Source: Mytilus trossulus (Eukaryota; Mollusca; Bivalvia; Mytilida; Mytilidae). From it: a stretch of 64,000 nucleotides of DNA. Of the stretch, positions 36,478-46,951 are shown piece after piece; within the stretch, counting starts at the first letter, position 1; each line of letters begins with the position of its first letter. The notes under the pieces are model-generated. The model was not told the origin of the DNA, searched no databases, and worked only from the letters and a program-made list of their open reading frames with translations. A program made the position numbers and the translations under genes. The stretch covers positions 56,691,166-56,755,165 of the forward strand of contig NC_086376.1 of assembly GCF_036588685.1 (NCBI RefSeq), given 5' to 3'.

Positions 36478-37321
36478 GTAAGAAAGAACTATTTTATAGA
36501 TTTATAAAATTTTCTATTTAAGATCATGTAAATTCTCATGATTTTTATAATGTTTTTACAATTTAATGTTTTCTGGATTGACATGTCAAGTTTTAGGAAA
36601 GGAAAAATGATTATTTTGGAAAAGTTTCTCTGCTTTAATTGTATAAAGTTTTAAGCCATTGGCCTATATGGGCGTACAGTGCTTTTTAAACATTTCAATA
36701 AAGAAATATTTAAGTTATTCCCCGTTTAATTGCTATTTATTGCCTATTACAGTTTCTGAAAATATGACAGAAAATTGAAAAGTGTTATTCTTTTTCAGAT
36801 ATTAATTACTGTAGCTGAAGGATATAAATGTGTGATTATTTCTCCATACTCCTAAATTAGAGATGTTGTGAAGATTCTTAACATGTTGACAGCTGGGTGC
36901 TCTCTCTTCAGAAGACAAAAGATTTAAAATCCCCATTCTGACACTGACATGACTGCCAATCTATATATCCTGCCTGAGTATCCTGCACTACCAAACAGAT
37001 GCCTTAATTTTACATGTATTTTACTGCAAGTCTCCAGAAGACCAAGAGTGACCATATTTCCTTTTGGGTCTTTCTAACTCTACCAAACAGTTTCCAATAT
37101 AAACGGACCATATAAATCTTGCATAAATAAGAGAAAGAATGTATTTAGTAAATTCTAAAATAATTTATGTAAAGATTCTCCATTTTCTACAAGAGTGGAA
37201 GTTTAAATTATTAAAGGTTAATGTATTGTGTTTTGAATTTTCACTCAACTTTATTTCTCTCTCTACCATTAAATGCTATTGACTTTTACTACTTGTTGCT
37301 CTACATTTAAAATGGTTCTTA
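36478..37321. other. Unassigned sequence
   Basis: An acceptor-like TATTCTTTTTCAG ends near 36,799 and could start a last exon. No frame or matching polyadenylation site could be tied to it. Confidence 0.3.
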
Positions 37322-37402
37322 TCAAGTTAACATTAACGTTATAAAGTTAACATTAATATTATAAAGTTAACATTGACATTATAAAGTTAACATTTACATT
37401 AA
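37322..37402. repeat. 20-bp tandem repeat, four copies
   Basis: AAAGTTAACATTAACGTTAT-type units (core GTTAACATT, a HpaI-type palindrome plus tail) repeat at 20-bp steps with one or two changes each. Confidence 0.8.
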
Positions 37403-37975
37403 TTGGTTAGGAATGGAGAATCTAAAGATAACAAAATTTAAGTATAGCAATGGTTTTATATGGATATATATGTATAATGATACATTCAAGAGATTGCTTG
37501 TAGCAATATGTGAGTAATCCTTATTTACTACCAGTCAGACATTTCCTGACTAAATATCAAGTCTATTAATTGCTACAGGTACTTGACTCAGTTGTAATGG
37601 ATCATAAGTCTAACAGGGTCAAGGGGAGGTAACGCCTCATACTGTAAGTTTCTTTAGTGTTGACCAATATAACTATATAAAATAAAAATAAAAGCAGAAG
37701 CATAGTTTTATTTTCAAAGATAGTATCAAAAGCAAAACTTGGTTTTCAATTTTTTGTATCACTGATAAATTGACCAGTAACAGCTTAAAAACCTTCCTGG
37801 AATGTTATGAAATGAGAACATTAAGTGAGTGAAGGTATGACAGTAAACTGGATTAAGAATGTTAAATAAAATATGTTTTTGCAAATTTGGACGACAATTA
37901 ATTGCAATTATGTACCATTTCAACAATAGAAGTAGTGTAGACTTGCAAATCCACACCATTACAACACTGGAAGTA
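37403..37975. other. Unassigned sequence
   Basis: No gene or repeat was recognised. A-rich polyadenylation-like words (AAAATAAAAATAAAAG) occur at about 37,678. Confidence 0.3.
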
Positions 37976-38190
37976 GTATGGTTGTCTGAGCGAAGCCAAT
38001 TGGAAGTACGTACCTCTTAGTGAAGCTAATTGGGAGCACACCCTCTGTCTTGTTGCGAAGCTGATTGGAAGCAGTACATATATACCTCTGTCTGCTAAAA
38101 CTAATTAGAAGCAGTACCCCTGGCAGAGAGGTCCCAATTAGAAGTATGTAACTCTGAGGGAAGCCAATTGGAAGCATGTACCTCTGCAAA
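37976..38190. repeat. Degenerate ~40-bp tandem repeat, about six copies
   Basis: Units of the form CTCTG...GAAGCCAATTGGAAGCA...GTAC recur (GCGAAGCCAATTGGAAGTAC, GTGAAGCTAATTGGGAGCAC, GCGAAGCTGATTGGAAGCAG, and so on) with spacer variation. The minus strand is open through it (RYMLPIGF-like repeats), but nothing else supports coding. Confidence 0.7.
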
Positions 38191-39534
38191 ATTTGATTAA
38201 AAAATTATTCAACAAATTTTATTTAACATTCTTTTTAAAGTTTACTTGCATACCAACTCTCATTTTCTATTTATAATTACTCCCCTTGTTGACATTGTGA
38301 CGTTCAAATTATCACTTCACCATTTAGTAGATCATTCTAATAAATTACTACAACACACGATCAAGTATTGTTTAATAAGGGTAAAATACTTTATTAGATT
38401 TAAATACTTCATTAATTTTCATTATAATGATTTTCTTTATGTGTATATGTTTATGCTTATGAGTTGTATTCATGTATATTGTATGTAATAATTCCCTAGT
38501 CATAAAAGTATAACAGGAATTGATTGTCTTCTTGCATATTTGTAATACATGTACATGTAGGCGTAGGAATTTTAGCACCAAAATATTTTAGTTGTAAAGT
38601 GACATCTTTATGTATTTTAGTTCTAACATGAACTTTGAGCATTGTATTGTTATGGATGTTGAAAGAACAAAGAATTGCATAATTTTGTATTTTGATATTA
38701 AATGAATTTTTATGTAGGTGGAATGACAAACATAATCGTACTTCAACTTTTGTACCATATATTTTATAGTTGTAGTCCTAAAGACAAGATTTCATTTTTA
38801 CTTACATTTACAAACAAAACAAAACAATATACGTCCGAGTATGTCTCATGAGACGACTTGTCGCATTGGGTCGGAGCATATATGACTGTTTATGCACCGA
38901 TGGGTCGGACCCAGGTTTCCAGTTTCCCATTATTGGGTTTGTTTGGTTGTTCCTGGCCGGCGAGGTCGTTGATGATCGAGTTATTCATTTGTTCAGTTAT
39001 TCAGTTTACATTCATGTCAACCATATTATATCTCTTGTTAGTACAAGGTCTACTTTACTAGCTAAGTTGTACCTAAAAGTATATTTCAAGGTTTTTGTTA
39101 TTAGGAATAATTGTGGTTATTGTTTTTTTCATATATTTATATATTAAGACACATGTATATAATTATTTAATAAATTCTGTTGTCCACTATGCTTGCTGGG
39201 CTATCGGCAACACTATATATATTGTATTCATTTATGCCTTATAATAGATATGAGCGTATAGGGTATACATATAGTTATTCAAATGCAAAAGGTTGACTTG
39301 AGATTATTTCTCTAGTACTGGTACAAGTTATTGAATTCATATTGTATAATGTATGTTTATATTGATAATTTGTCTTATATAAAATGGCAGCTCACAATAT
39401 GCTGTACTCGAGCTAGTCAACAAACATAAGTTTGTGTTGTGTTTTTCTTTAAAGAGTTAAACGTTAGTGGAAAGAAGACTAATTTACGATCATAATGTCC
39501 TTCAAGCTGTCTGAGTTATTGATAAAAATAAGAT
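38191..39534. other. Unassigned; GC-richer patch at 38.83-39.0 kb
   Basis: The patch (for example GGTCGGACCCAGGTTTCCAG, TGGCCGGCGAGGTCG) stands out from the AT-rich surroundings. It is followed by AATAAATTCTGTTGTCC near 39,169, a layout reminiscent of a solo LTR. No matching terminal duplication was found. Confidence 0.3.
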
Positions 39535-39700
39535 GTGGTATGATTGCCATTTAGGCTCAACTCTCCACAAGAGACCAAATGACACTAAAATAAACAACCA
39601 TAGGTCACGGTACCGCCTTCAACAATGAGCAAAACCCATACTAGATAGTCAGCTATTAAAGGCCATGAAATGACAAATCTAAAACAATTCAAACATTTGT
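39535..39700 (+). repeat. SINE-like mussel repeat, 5' part
   Basis: AGATGTGGTATGATTGCCAT, AGACCAAATGACACTAAAAT and GCCTTCAACAATGAGCAAAA in family order. Confidence 0.8.
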
Positions 39701-39759
39701 TTTGTTAAGCCTATATATTTGAGGGAAAGAAGTTCAGGTAATATTATATATATTTTAAA

Positions 39760-39880
39760 TATAAGTATGTCTGAACCAGTGACGATTCTACATATATAGA
39801 TTTCATCGGATCAGATCACCAGCAGTGATGGTGATACAAGGCTGACAATACATTCTGTATATATAATTCCTCTAAAGATC
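39760..39880 (-). repeat. Body fragment of the tRNA-derived SINE
   Basis: TATGTCTGAACCAGTGACGA ... CATCGGATCAGATCACCAGC ... GTGATGGTGATACAAGGCTG matches the body at 14,110-14,190. The head and tail are missing. Confidence 0.65.
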
Positions 39881-40469
39881 TGGTGGGCTGTTTATTTGGC
39901 GATTGCAAATGGCAGTCAGCAGCAGGGTTTAAGAACATGCGTTGTTAAACCTGCTTAAGTCAAGTGCGTTTTCTTAAAATATACTTTTTCACTTTTTGGT
40001 CTTTTGGAAAATGCTGTTTGTGCTGTATTTATACCCTTCTATCAAGAAATTTGTTTGGCATGCACACACATTAAAAATTGCAGTTTTTATCCAACGCAAT
40101 CATGTTTGAACATTGTTTACAATTTAGACTTATTTATATTTTTTGTGTGTGAATAGATTCATATATAAAATGGATTTGACAAAACCTATGATAATACCCT
40201 GCTATAAAGAGCGGTATATAGTGATGCACATGTCCATCCATCCCTATGTACTTCTGTTAGTACTATAATTTCCACTCCATGTTTCAAGTACAGCTTGAAC
40301 AAATCTTTGAAATATCAAGGCAATTTCATGAACCATAAAATTGAGGGAAAGTAAGATTTTAATGGTTTTGACATTAAAGTTGAACAAGAAATGCCCTAGT
40401 TACTGCTAAAATATGGGGTTTCATGATAATACTGCTTGACCAAATCTATTGAAATAAATTTTAATAGTA
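39881..40469. other. Unassigned sequence
   Basis: No gene or repeat recognised. Confidence 0.3.
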
Positions 40470-40835
40470 TAAAAAAGATGTGATATGATTGCCAATGAGA
40501 CAACTCTCTACAAGAGACAAAATGACAGAAATTCACAACTATAGGTCACTGTACGGACTTCAATAATGAGTAAAGCCCATACCACATAGACAGCTAGCTA
40601 TAAAAGTCCATGAAAAGACAAATAAAAAATTCAAAGGAGAAAACTAGCGGCTTAATTTATTTACAAGTACAGAAAACAAATATGAAACACATCAACAAAC
40701 AACAATCACTGAATACCAGGCTCCCGACTTGGGACAGGCACATACATACTGAATGTGGCGGGGTAAATAAACATGTTAGCTGGATCACAACCCTCCCTAA
40801 CCTTGGACAGTGGTGAAACAGTACAACATAAAAAG
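40470..40835 (+). repeat. SINE-like mussel repeat, near full length
   Basis: Runs from AAAAAAGATGTGATATGATT to CCCTAACCTTGGACAGTGGT and GAAACAGTACAACATAA, with all family blocks in between. Confidence 0.85.
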
Positions 40836-41700
40836 CTATAAAAATCAGTTAAAAAAGGCTTATATAACTCATCAGATTGATACAAATAAAAATACATATA
40901 ACACATTTACAACTTAATACTATATATATTTATGCCAAAAGTTTACCATAAAAATGCTTTTTTGTATAATATTTAGGTGTATATATTTAATTCTTCTGAA
41001 AGTCAGTAATAGTACTATTATTACATACATATAAATAATAGTGAAGATGTGTTTTAGAGGTCAGTTTGTATATGTTGTTTTACATGCTCATTGGAAAGTA
41101 GATTGTGTAGTGCATTTTCTGCTGAAAATTAGCTTATGTCGTCACTTGGCTTTCCTCCCACAAACTTTTAAAAGAAATCTTGTATAACTATGAGACCAAA
41201 GGAGTTAGTTCATGTCAGAAGGGTAGAAATTGGCCTTGAGAATTCCATGTCTTGTTTTAATCTGGCCAAAATACTACAAATTTCACATAAAAAATATTTG
41301 GGCTAAAACTATTAATACAAAATAACTTCTTTTTTGTCACATCACAATAAAAGTGATTAAGGAATGACCCCTTAAATATGCATAATTTGTGTTGTAATGC
41401 CAGTTTTGGTTAAATTTTCAATAATTTGGTCTTCCACCTTTCCGTGGAAACCCCTTTTGCTTTTGTTGAATGTTCTGATTCTTTTTTTTTTCTTGCTCAG
41501 TATTATTGTTTCACAAGATGTCTATTAGATTTGTGGATATGATATATATAGAACAGTTTATGTGCTTTTAAAACTGACCCTGTTTAACCAAACTAGATTT
41601 TTTTTCCACAAACACTGTTATTCTTTTGTTCACTACTCCTTTGCAACCGTAAAAAATAACAAATTTATTTTACTAAATTGCTAGTTACAACTTCAGCATT
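40836..41700. other. Unassigned sequence
   Basis: No gene or repeat recognised. Confidence 0.3.
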
Positions 41701-42570
41701 AGGATGACCATTTGACCAAAGCAATCAGAGATGTGACAAAGCAAATACAACTGCATACCAAATACCATTAACTTATTATAAGTCGTTCCCTTTAAACAAA
41801 CCTAAACACAAACATTAACTTGTAAACTAAGTAAAACTGACTTTCAAAGTCAATGAACCATGAAAGGGGGGGGGGGGGTCCAATATAATCTGCATGGAAA
41901 TGATGCATACAAATGCCAATACATTTTCATACCAAATATCATTGACTTAACATAAGCAGTTCATCTTAAACTGATAACAAACTAATACATGTACATGAAA
42001 TCTAAGCAAAATTTTCAAAGTCAATAGACCATGACTGAGGGGGAGGGGCCAAACATTCTTCATGAAAAAGAGATGTGCTAATACTTATACAACTGAATAC
42101 TAACTAACATTGGCCTACCACTAATAGTTCCCCTTGAACTGACCTAATCACAAATTAAAAAATGTTAGCTTATCAAAATTTTTAAATTTATAGACCATGA
42201 CTATGGGGGCGGAAACCAAATCATCTCCTTGGAAATAAGATATGCCAATGCTTCTTAAATTGCATTACCAAATATAATTGACCTAACACTAGTGTTTCCC
42301 TATTAACTGACCTAATCACAAACTAATACATGTGCAATAGGCAAAAGATTCAAAGTCGATAGACCATAACTCAGACATGGGGCAGGGCCAAATAATCTCG
42401 ATGGGAATAAGATGTGCCATTGCTAATGCAACTGCATACCAAATATAATTAACCTTCCACTTATGGTTGACTATATACTAAACCTAATTACAAACTTATA
42501 CATTGTTAACGACACCTACGCCGCCTTTGCTGAAAACAGCATACATAAGTCTCACTTTTTGACTCAGTCA
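41701..42570 (+). repeat. Tandem-type bivalve repeat, ~150-bp units
   Basis: Units carry CAAAGTCAATAGACCATGAC, G-rich stretches, then CATGGAAATGA, ATACCAAATATCATTGACTT and ACTGACCTAATCACAAACTA, at about 41,850, 42,020, 42,190 and 42,355. It ends with CGACACCTACGCCGCCTTTG. A relative lies at 59,995-60,545. Confidence 0.7.
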
Positions 42571-43027
42571 AAACATGACAAAAACTTTTTTTGCGAACAT
42601 GCAAAATTTGTATTTACTTTGATAGCCTTCTTTATATTAAAAAATAAACATAAAAATTCTTCCTGAAGATATGGTCATGATCTCAATTCAAATTTCCAAA
42701 GAAGTTTGCAACCATAATAACCCATTTGAATACATCATAAAGGTCTTATAATAAAAAATGACATACTTAATCAAGGCTAAAATTATATTAACTCCATCAG
42801 CATTTTTTTTAAAAGTAACTTCTAAAAATAAACCTCCAGAAAATACAACATTTCTTAATACATACCTCCTTTACACTGCTTTAAAATTATGTGTTCACAT
42901 GTCACAGCGGTTTTATACTTTAATCATCCCTTATTTTCATTAAAACTATGTATTTACATTGTATCACAGATTTTAAGTCATTCCAATTGATATGTTATAG
43001 TATGTCTTTCTATGTTGTGATGTTATA
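42571..43027. other. Unassigned sequence
   Basis: No gene recognised. Confidence 0.3.
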
Positions 43028-43879
43028 CTGTGAAGTCAGGAATCTGACGTTCAGTGGTTGTCGTCTGTTTTTGTCACGGTGCTTCATATAAAGTGTTTCT
43101 CTTTTTTTTTCTTTTTTTTATATATAAGGCGTATTTGTTAGTGCAAAACCAGTTTTAGTTTGTTAAACTTTCCATTTGTTAATGAGAACCAGTTTGAAAC
43201 TAGTTTCGAACCTAGAAACTGGTTTGCCGTTTGTTATTCTCAAACCCATACTGGTTCCAGAAACTATTCAAACCATGTCCAAGGGTGGTTTGTGGTTTCG
43301 GTTTAGGGTTTACAATGGCGGCAATGATCATGCAGTGTAGTGGTCGCGAAAATTTTTATGCAGATTCTATGGTCAAATTGATCTTTTTAGTGGATTTTCA
43401 ATCATAATTTACTAGCATAACCTTTTTGAGTTTGGTGTTCTTCACATATCTGAACACTACATGTATTTGTTTGGTCATTCATTTGTTTCTGTTGTGATCT
43501 GTTATTGCTATTTTTCTCAGTCTGCCAGTTACCTTCTTGTAAAAAATTGGCAATTAAAAACAGCTTTAAATTGTTAATTTTTATTTGTTGTAACTTGAAT
43601 TGGAAAATACTGAGATGACGATTCATGTTTATGAGATAACAATCAGATAAAAAAAAGTGTAAGCAATACTAGAATTCATTACTGAAATAAATTGAAATAG
43701 CCTATGAGAACAAAAGCGGTACCACGATTTCTAAGCAAAAATACACCTTTCTCTCTGCAGTGTCAAGGAGTATTCAACAAGTTTAAATTGATGCTAATTT
43801 TTAACGCCCTGTGACAAATATTTCATGCATGTTCAGGAAAACACGAGATTAAAAGTCAGGTATAAAATGAAAGAATGAA

Positions 43880-44835
43880 GAGATGTGATGTTATTGCTAA
43901 TGAGGCAACTAACCAAATATGAAGAGGATGTAAGCAATTATAGGCAACCTTAAGGCCTTCAACAATGACGAAAACCAGATACTGTAAAGTCGTCTATAAA
44001 AGGCCATGAAAAAGAAACATTCAAATGAAAAAACTATCGGCCTAACAATACAAAACAAAACAATTTACAAAATATCAAATATGAGTTGAGACATGAACCA
44101 ACGACAACCACTAAACAAGTTCATAAAGAATATGGCAGGGGGTGATATCATAACGAAGATGTGGTATGATTGCCAATGAGATAAGTCTTTTTATCGGACC
44201 ACTGATGAATTATCACGTTGTGATTGGTTAAACGCCGTCACGTGGTGACCCCCTATGAGACCGTATGGGGTTAGTAAGTTTCATATGGGGTTCGTGACGC
44301 GTTAATGGCGACGTCATCTATTAATGTTGTTGTGTTTCATTGTTTATTTTTCAACAAAACGCCGCAGAAAGAGTCAAGCGTCCGATAAATTCGTTATACG
44401 GTTAACTACTGACCCCCTACGGATCCATAGAGGGTGAATAAAATTCATAGGGGACTCGGCCTCCGGCCTCACCCCCTATGGATTTTACTAACCCTCTATG
44501 GATCCGTATGGGGTCAGTAGCGAACCATATAACTTATAAAAGAGACCAAATGACACAGCATAGGTCACCATACAGTCCTCAACAATAAGCAAAGCTCATT
44601 CCACATAGTCGGCTATAAAAGAATCAGAAATCACAAATGTAAAACCATTTAAAGGAGAAAACTCAAAGCCTAATAAATGTACAAAATAAAGTGAACGAAC
44701 ATAGTAACAAACGACAACCACTGACTTACATGCTCCTGACTTGGGACAGGCACACACATACAGAATGTGGCGGGTTTAAAAATGTACAAAGCACTCAATT
44801 CTCCCTAAAGCTGAAACAGTAGTGTGGCAGTACAA
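43880..44835 (+). repeat. Two SINE-like copies nested in the TIR element
   Basis: The first copy (43,880-44,150) starts GAGATGTGATGTTATTGCTA. The second starts at 44,155 (AAGATGTGGTATGATTGCCA), is interrupted at about 44,189-44,537, and resumes at AAGAGACCAAATGACACAGC, ending near AGCACTCAATTCTCCCTAAA. Confidence 0.75.
44189..44537. mobile_element. Palindromic insertion in the nested SINE
   Basis: Two inverted-repeat parts can be seen. TTTTATCGGAC near 44,189 pairs with GTCCGATAAA near 44,381. A long near-palindrome spans 44,393-44,531: GTTATACGGTTAACTACTGA ... GATCCATAGAGGG on the left, CCCTCTATGGATCCGTATGG ... AACCATATAAC on the right, with the centre near CGGCCTCCGGCC. The segment breaks a SINE-like copy that continues on both sides. 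It has no coding capacity. Confidence 0.65.
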
Positions 44836-45761
44836 AAAGAAAAGAAACCGGCAAACTAACATTAAGACAATAGACTCAAAGCATACAAATAAAAATATTT
44901 GCAATTATTAGAAGTTTGTTCAAAGCTAGCTAGCTGCAAGTGGTACTGAAATACATATTGTTTCCCCAGACTGAAGCGTCTGCTGTACGTTGTATCCTTA
45001 CATATACATTCATATACAATGAAAGACTTTGAAAAGTCGTAGTGCAAAGGTTTTGAACATCGAATTTTTGCATAAGAAATACTAGTTAGAACTAGAAGAT
45101 TTTCTTCTAGGACCATCAGAGAAAAATGATTTTGAGAACTTTCTGATATTTTTGCTTTATACAAAAAAAAATCACTTCGGTTAATACTTGAAAAAAAAAA
45201 TGGATAAACTAAGATGTCCTCAGTTTTTGATCAGTCATTTTCACATGCACTTCTCTCAGTTTCATGTCATCGAACATTTTATTTTATTGATCTTCTGTAG
45301 AATATCTTCAGAAGAAGTCCAAATTCATTTTTTTTTATTCTTCACCAAAAGACATTCTGGAGAGGCATCACGCCCCAGTAGTTTGGCATCATGTTTTTTA
45401 GATAAACTTTACATTTGTTGAAAAATATCTCAACCAAAACCAGTTTTGAAACCTAAACCAAAACCAATCAAAACCAGTTTTAAACCAAAACCTAAAACTA
45501 AAACCAGTTTTTCTATAACAAATTCGCCTATATAAATAGATTAGACTGTTGGTTTTTTCGTTTGAATGGTTTTACAGTAGTAATTGTTCGGGCCCTTTAT
45601 AGCTTGCTGTTCAGTTTACTTTTATAAAAAGTTACTTGGATGAAGAGTTGTCTCATTGGCACTCATACCACATCTTCCTATTTATCTATATGAAATATAA
45701 ATTGAAAGGTTGCTGTTCAGCGCTTTTGCGACTGACAATGAAAATATATTCACTCTTCATA

Positions 45762-45860
45762 AAAAAGATGTGGTATGATTGCCAATGGGAGGATTATCTT
45801 CTCAAGAGACCAAATGACATAGACATTTACAGTTATAGGTCACCACACGTATATATATAT
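45762..45860 (+). repeat. SINE-like mussel repeat, 5' fragment
   Basis: AAAAAAGATGTGGTATGATT then GAGACCAAATGACATAGACA. It ends in a TATATA run. Confidence 0.7.
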
Positions 45861-46004
45861 ATGTATGTATATGAAATATAAATTTAAATGTTGCTGTTCG
45901 ATCACTGAGCACTATGAAAGATGCACTACCAAATATTGAAAATCAAAGTTAACATAACATTATGGTTAATACTAAATTAAGTAAAGAGTTATGTTGTAGT
46001 GTTA

Positions 46005-46378
46005 TACCACTGTCCCATGTTTAGGGGGGGGGGGGGGTGTCCCGCTAACATGTTTAACTTGACCCCGCCACATTATGTATGTAGGTGTCGCCTCTCCCAA
46101 GTAAGGCCGGAGCCTGTAATTCAGTAGTCGTTGTTTGTTGTACATGTGTTACATATTTGTTTTTCGTTAATTTTTTTTATATATATAAGGCCGTTAGTTT
46201 TCTCGATTGAATTGTTTTACATTGCCATTTCGGGGCCTTTCGTAGCTGACTACTCAGTATGGACTTTGTTCATTGTTGAAGGCCGTACCGTTACCTAAAA
46301 TTGATTGTTAATTTCCGAGTTATTTTGGTCTCTTGCGGAGAGTTGTGTCATTGGAAATCATACCACATCTTCTTTTTT
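46005..46378 (-). repeat. SINE-like mussel repeat, near full length
   Basis: Reverse orientation, from CACTGTCCCATGTTTAGGGG (with a G-run expansion) to GGAAATCATACCACATCTTC. Confidence 0.85.
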
Positions 46379-46654
46379 CATGATAGTTGATAATACTGTC
46401 CTTCTACTCCCAGCTACAGTTGTTGTAAGATTTTATTGATAAGATAACACATGAAATAAGTTCATTCGAAAAATATTAATTAAACAATCTTGACACTAAA
46501 GGAACAAGAAAAAGGGAGAATGCATGTCCAAACAGCATTGTGCGCTCAATATGTCTTTTTATAATCATATATTTTTCTAATAATTCGTTCGGAAATGCAG
46601 ATCATGTGCAGGAGATTCTTATTTTTGCCCTTTTATGGCATATATGCGAAATTA

Positions 46655-46830
46655 TTTTGCTCGCTGTTGAAGATGGTACGGTCTTGTATTGCTTATTTTA
46701 CTAGTATACAAGTTTAATTGTTGAAAGCATACATTGATCTGTTGTTGTTTACATCATTGTCCTTTGGTCTTTGGTTGATTCTTTGGTCCAACTGCTGTCT
46801 CACTGACAATCGTATCACATCTCTAAGATT
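46655..46830 (-). repeat. SINE-like mussel repeat, diverged fragment
   Basis: GCTGTTGAAGATGGTACGGT ... TGTCTCACTGACAATCGTAT + CACATCTCT. Confidence 0.6.
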
Positions 46831-46866
46831 CCATAAACAGTAACACGATCGTTCTTTTTTCAAAAT

Positions 46867-46872
46867 TTTATT
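46867..46872 (-). terminator. Candidate polyadenylation signal
   Basis: AATAAA on the minus strand, about 80 nt past the stop codon of the 479-codon gene. The region is AT-rich, so chance occurrence is possible. Confidence 0.4.
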
Positions 46873-46951
46873 TGATTAATTAAAATTAAAAAGTTATATG
46901 TACAATTCAAACATTCGTTTGGCTTATAATTGGGTTTTTTTCTTTTCAAAT

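Larger units (their letters stand above)
43128..45528. mobile_element. TIR DNA element, 2,401 bp, with 7-bp TSD
   Basis: The left end GGCGTATTTGTTAGTGCAAA + ACCAGTTTTAG and the right end (inverted) GGCGAATTTGTTATAGAAAA + ACTGGTTTTAG are terminal inverted repeats. Both are flanked by TATATAA (43,121-43,127 and 45,529-45,535), a perfect 7-bp target duplication inside a SINE-like host repeat. AAACCAGTTT-type subterminal repeats are dense at both ends, as in binding sites of some transposases. No transposase was recognised. Frames at 43,402-43,626 and 44,862-45,164 (minus) have no known motif, so it is probably non-autonomous; the superfamily is unassigned. Confidence 0.8.
43028..45695 (-). repeat. 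SINE-like mussel repeat split by a 2.4-kb element
   Basis: AATCTGACGTTCAGTGGTTG ... up to 43,120 is the distal part, and TAGATTAGACTGTTGGTTTT ... CACTCATACCACATCTTCCT at 45,536-45,685 is the proximal part of one reverse-oriented copy. The break falls in its TATATA stretch. Confidence 0.8.

Noticed and set aside
38756-39240. Solo LTR of a retrotransposon
   Set aside because: GC-rich patch followed by AATAAA is suggestive, but no TG...CA ends with a matching target duplication could be fixed.
44862-45164. 100-codon frame inside the 2.4-kb TIR element as a transposase
   Set aside because: Too short, with no DDE-type or DNA-binding motif visible.
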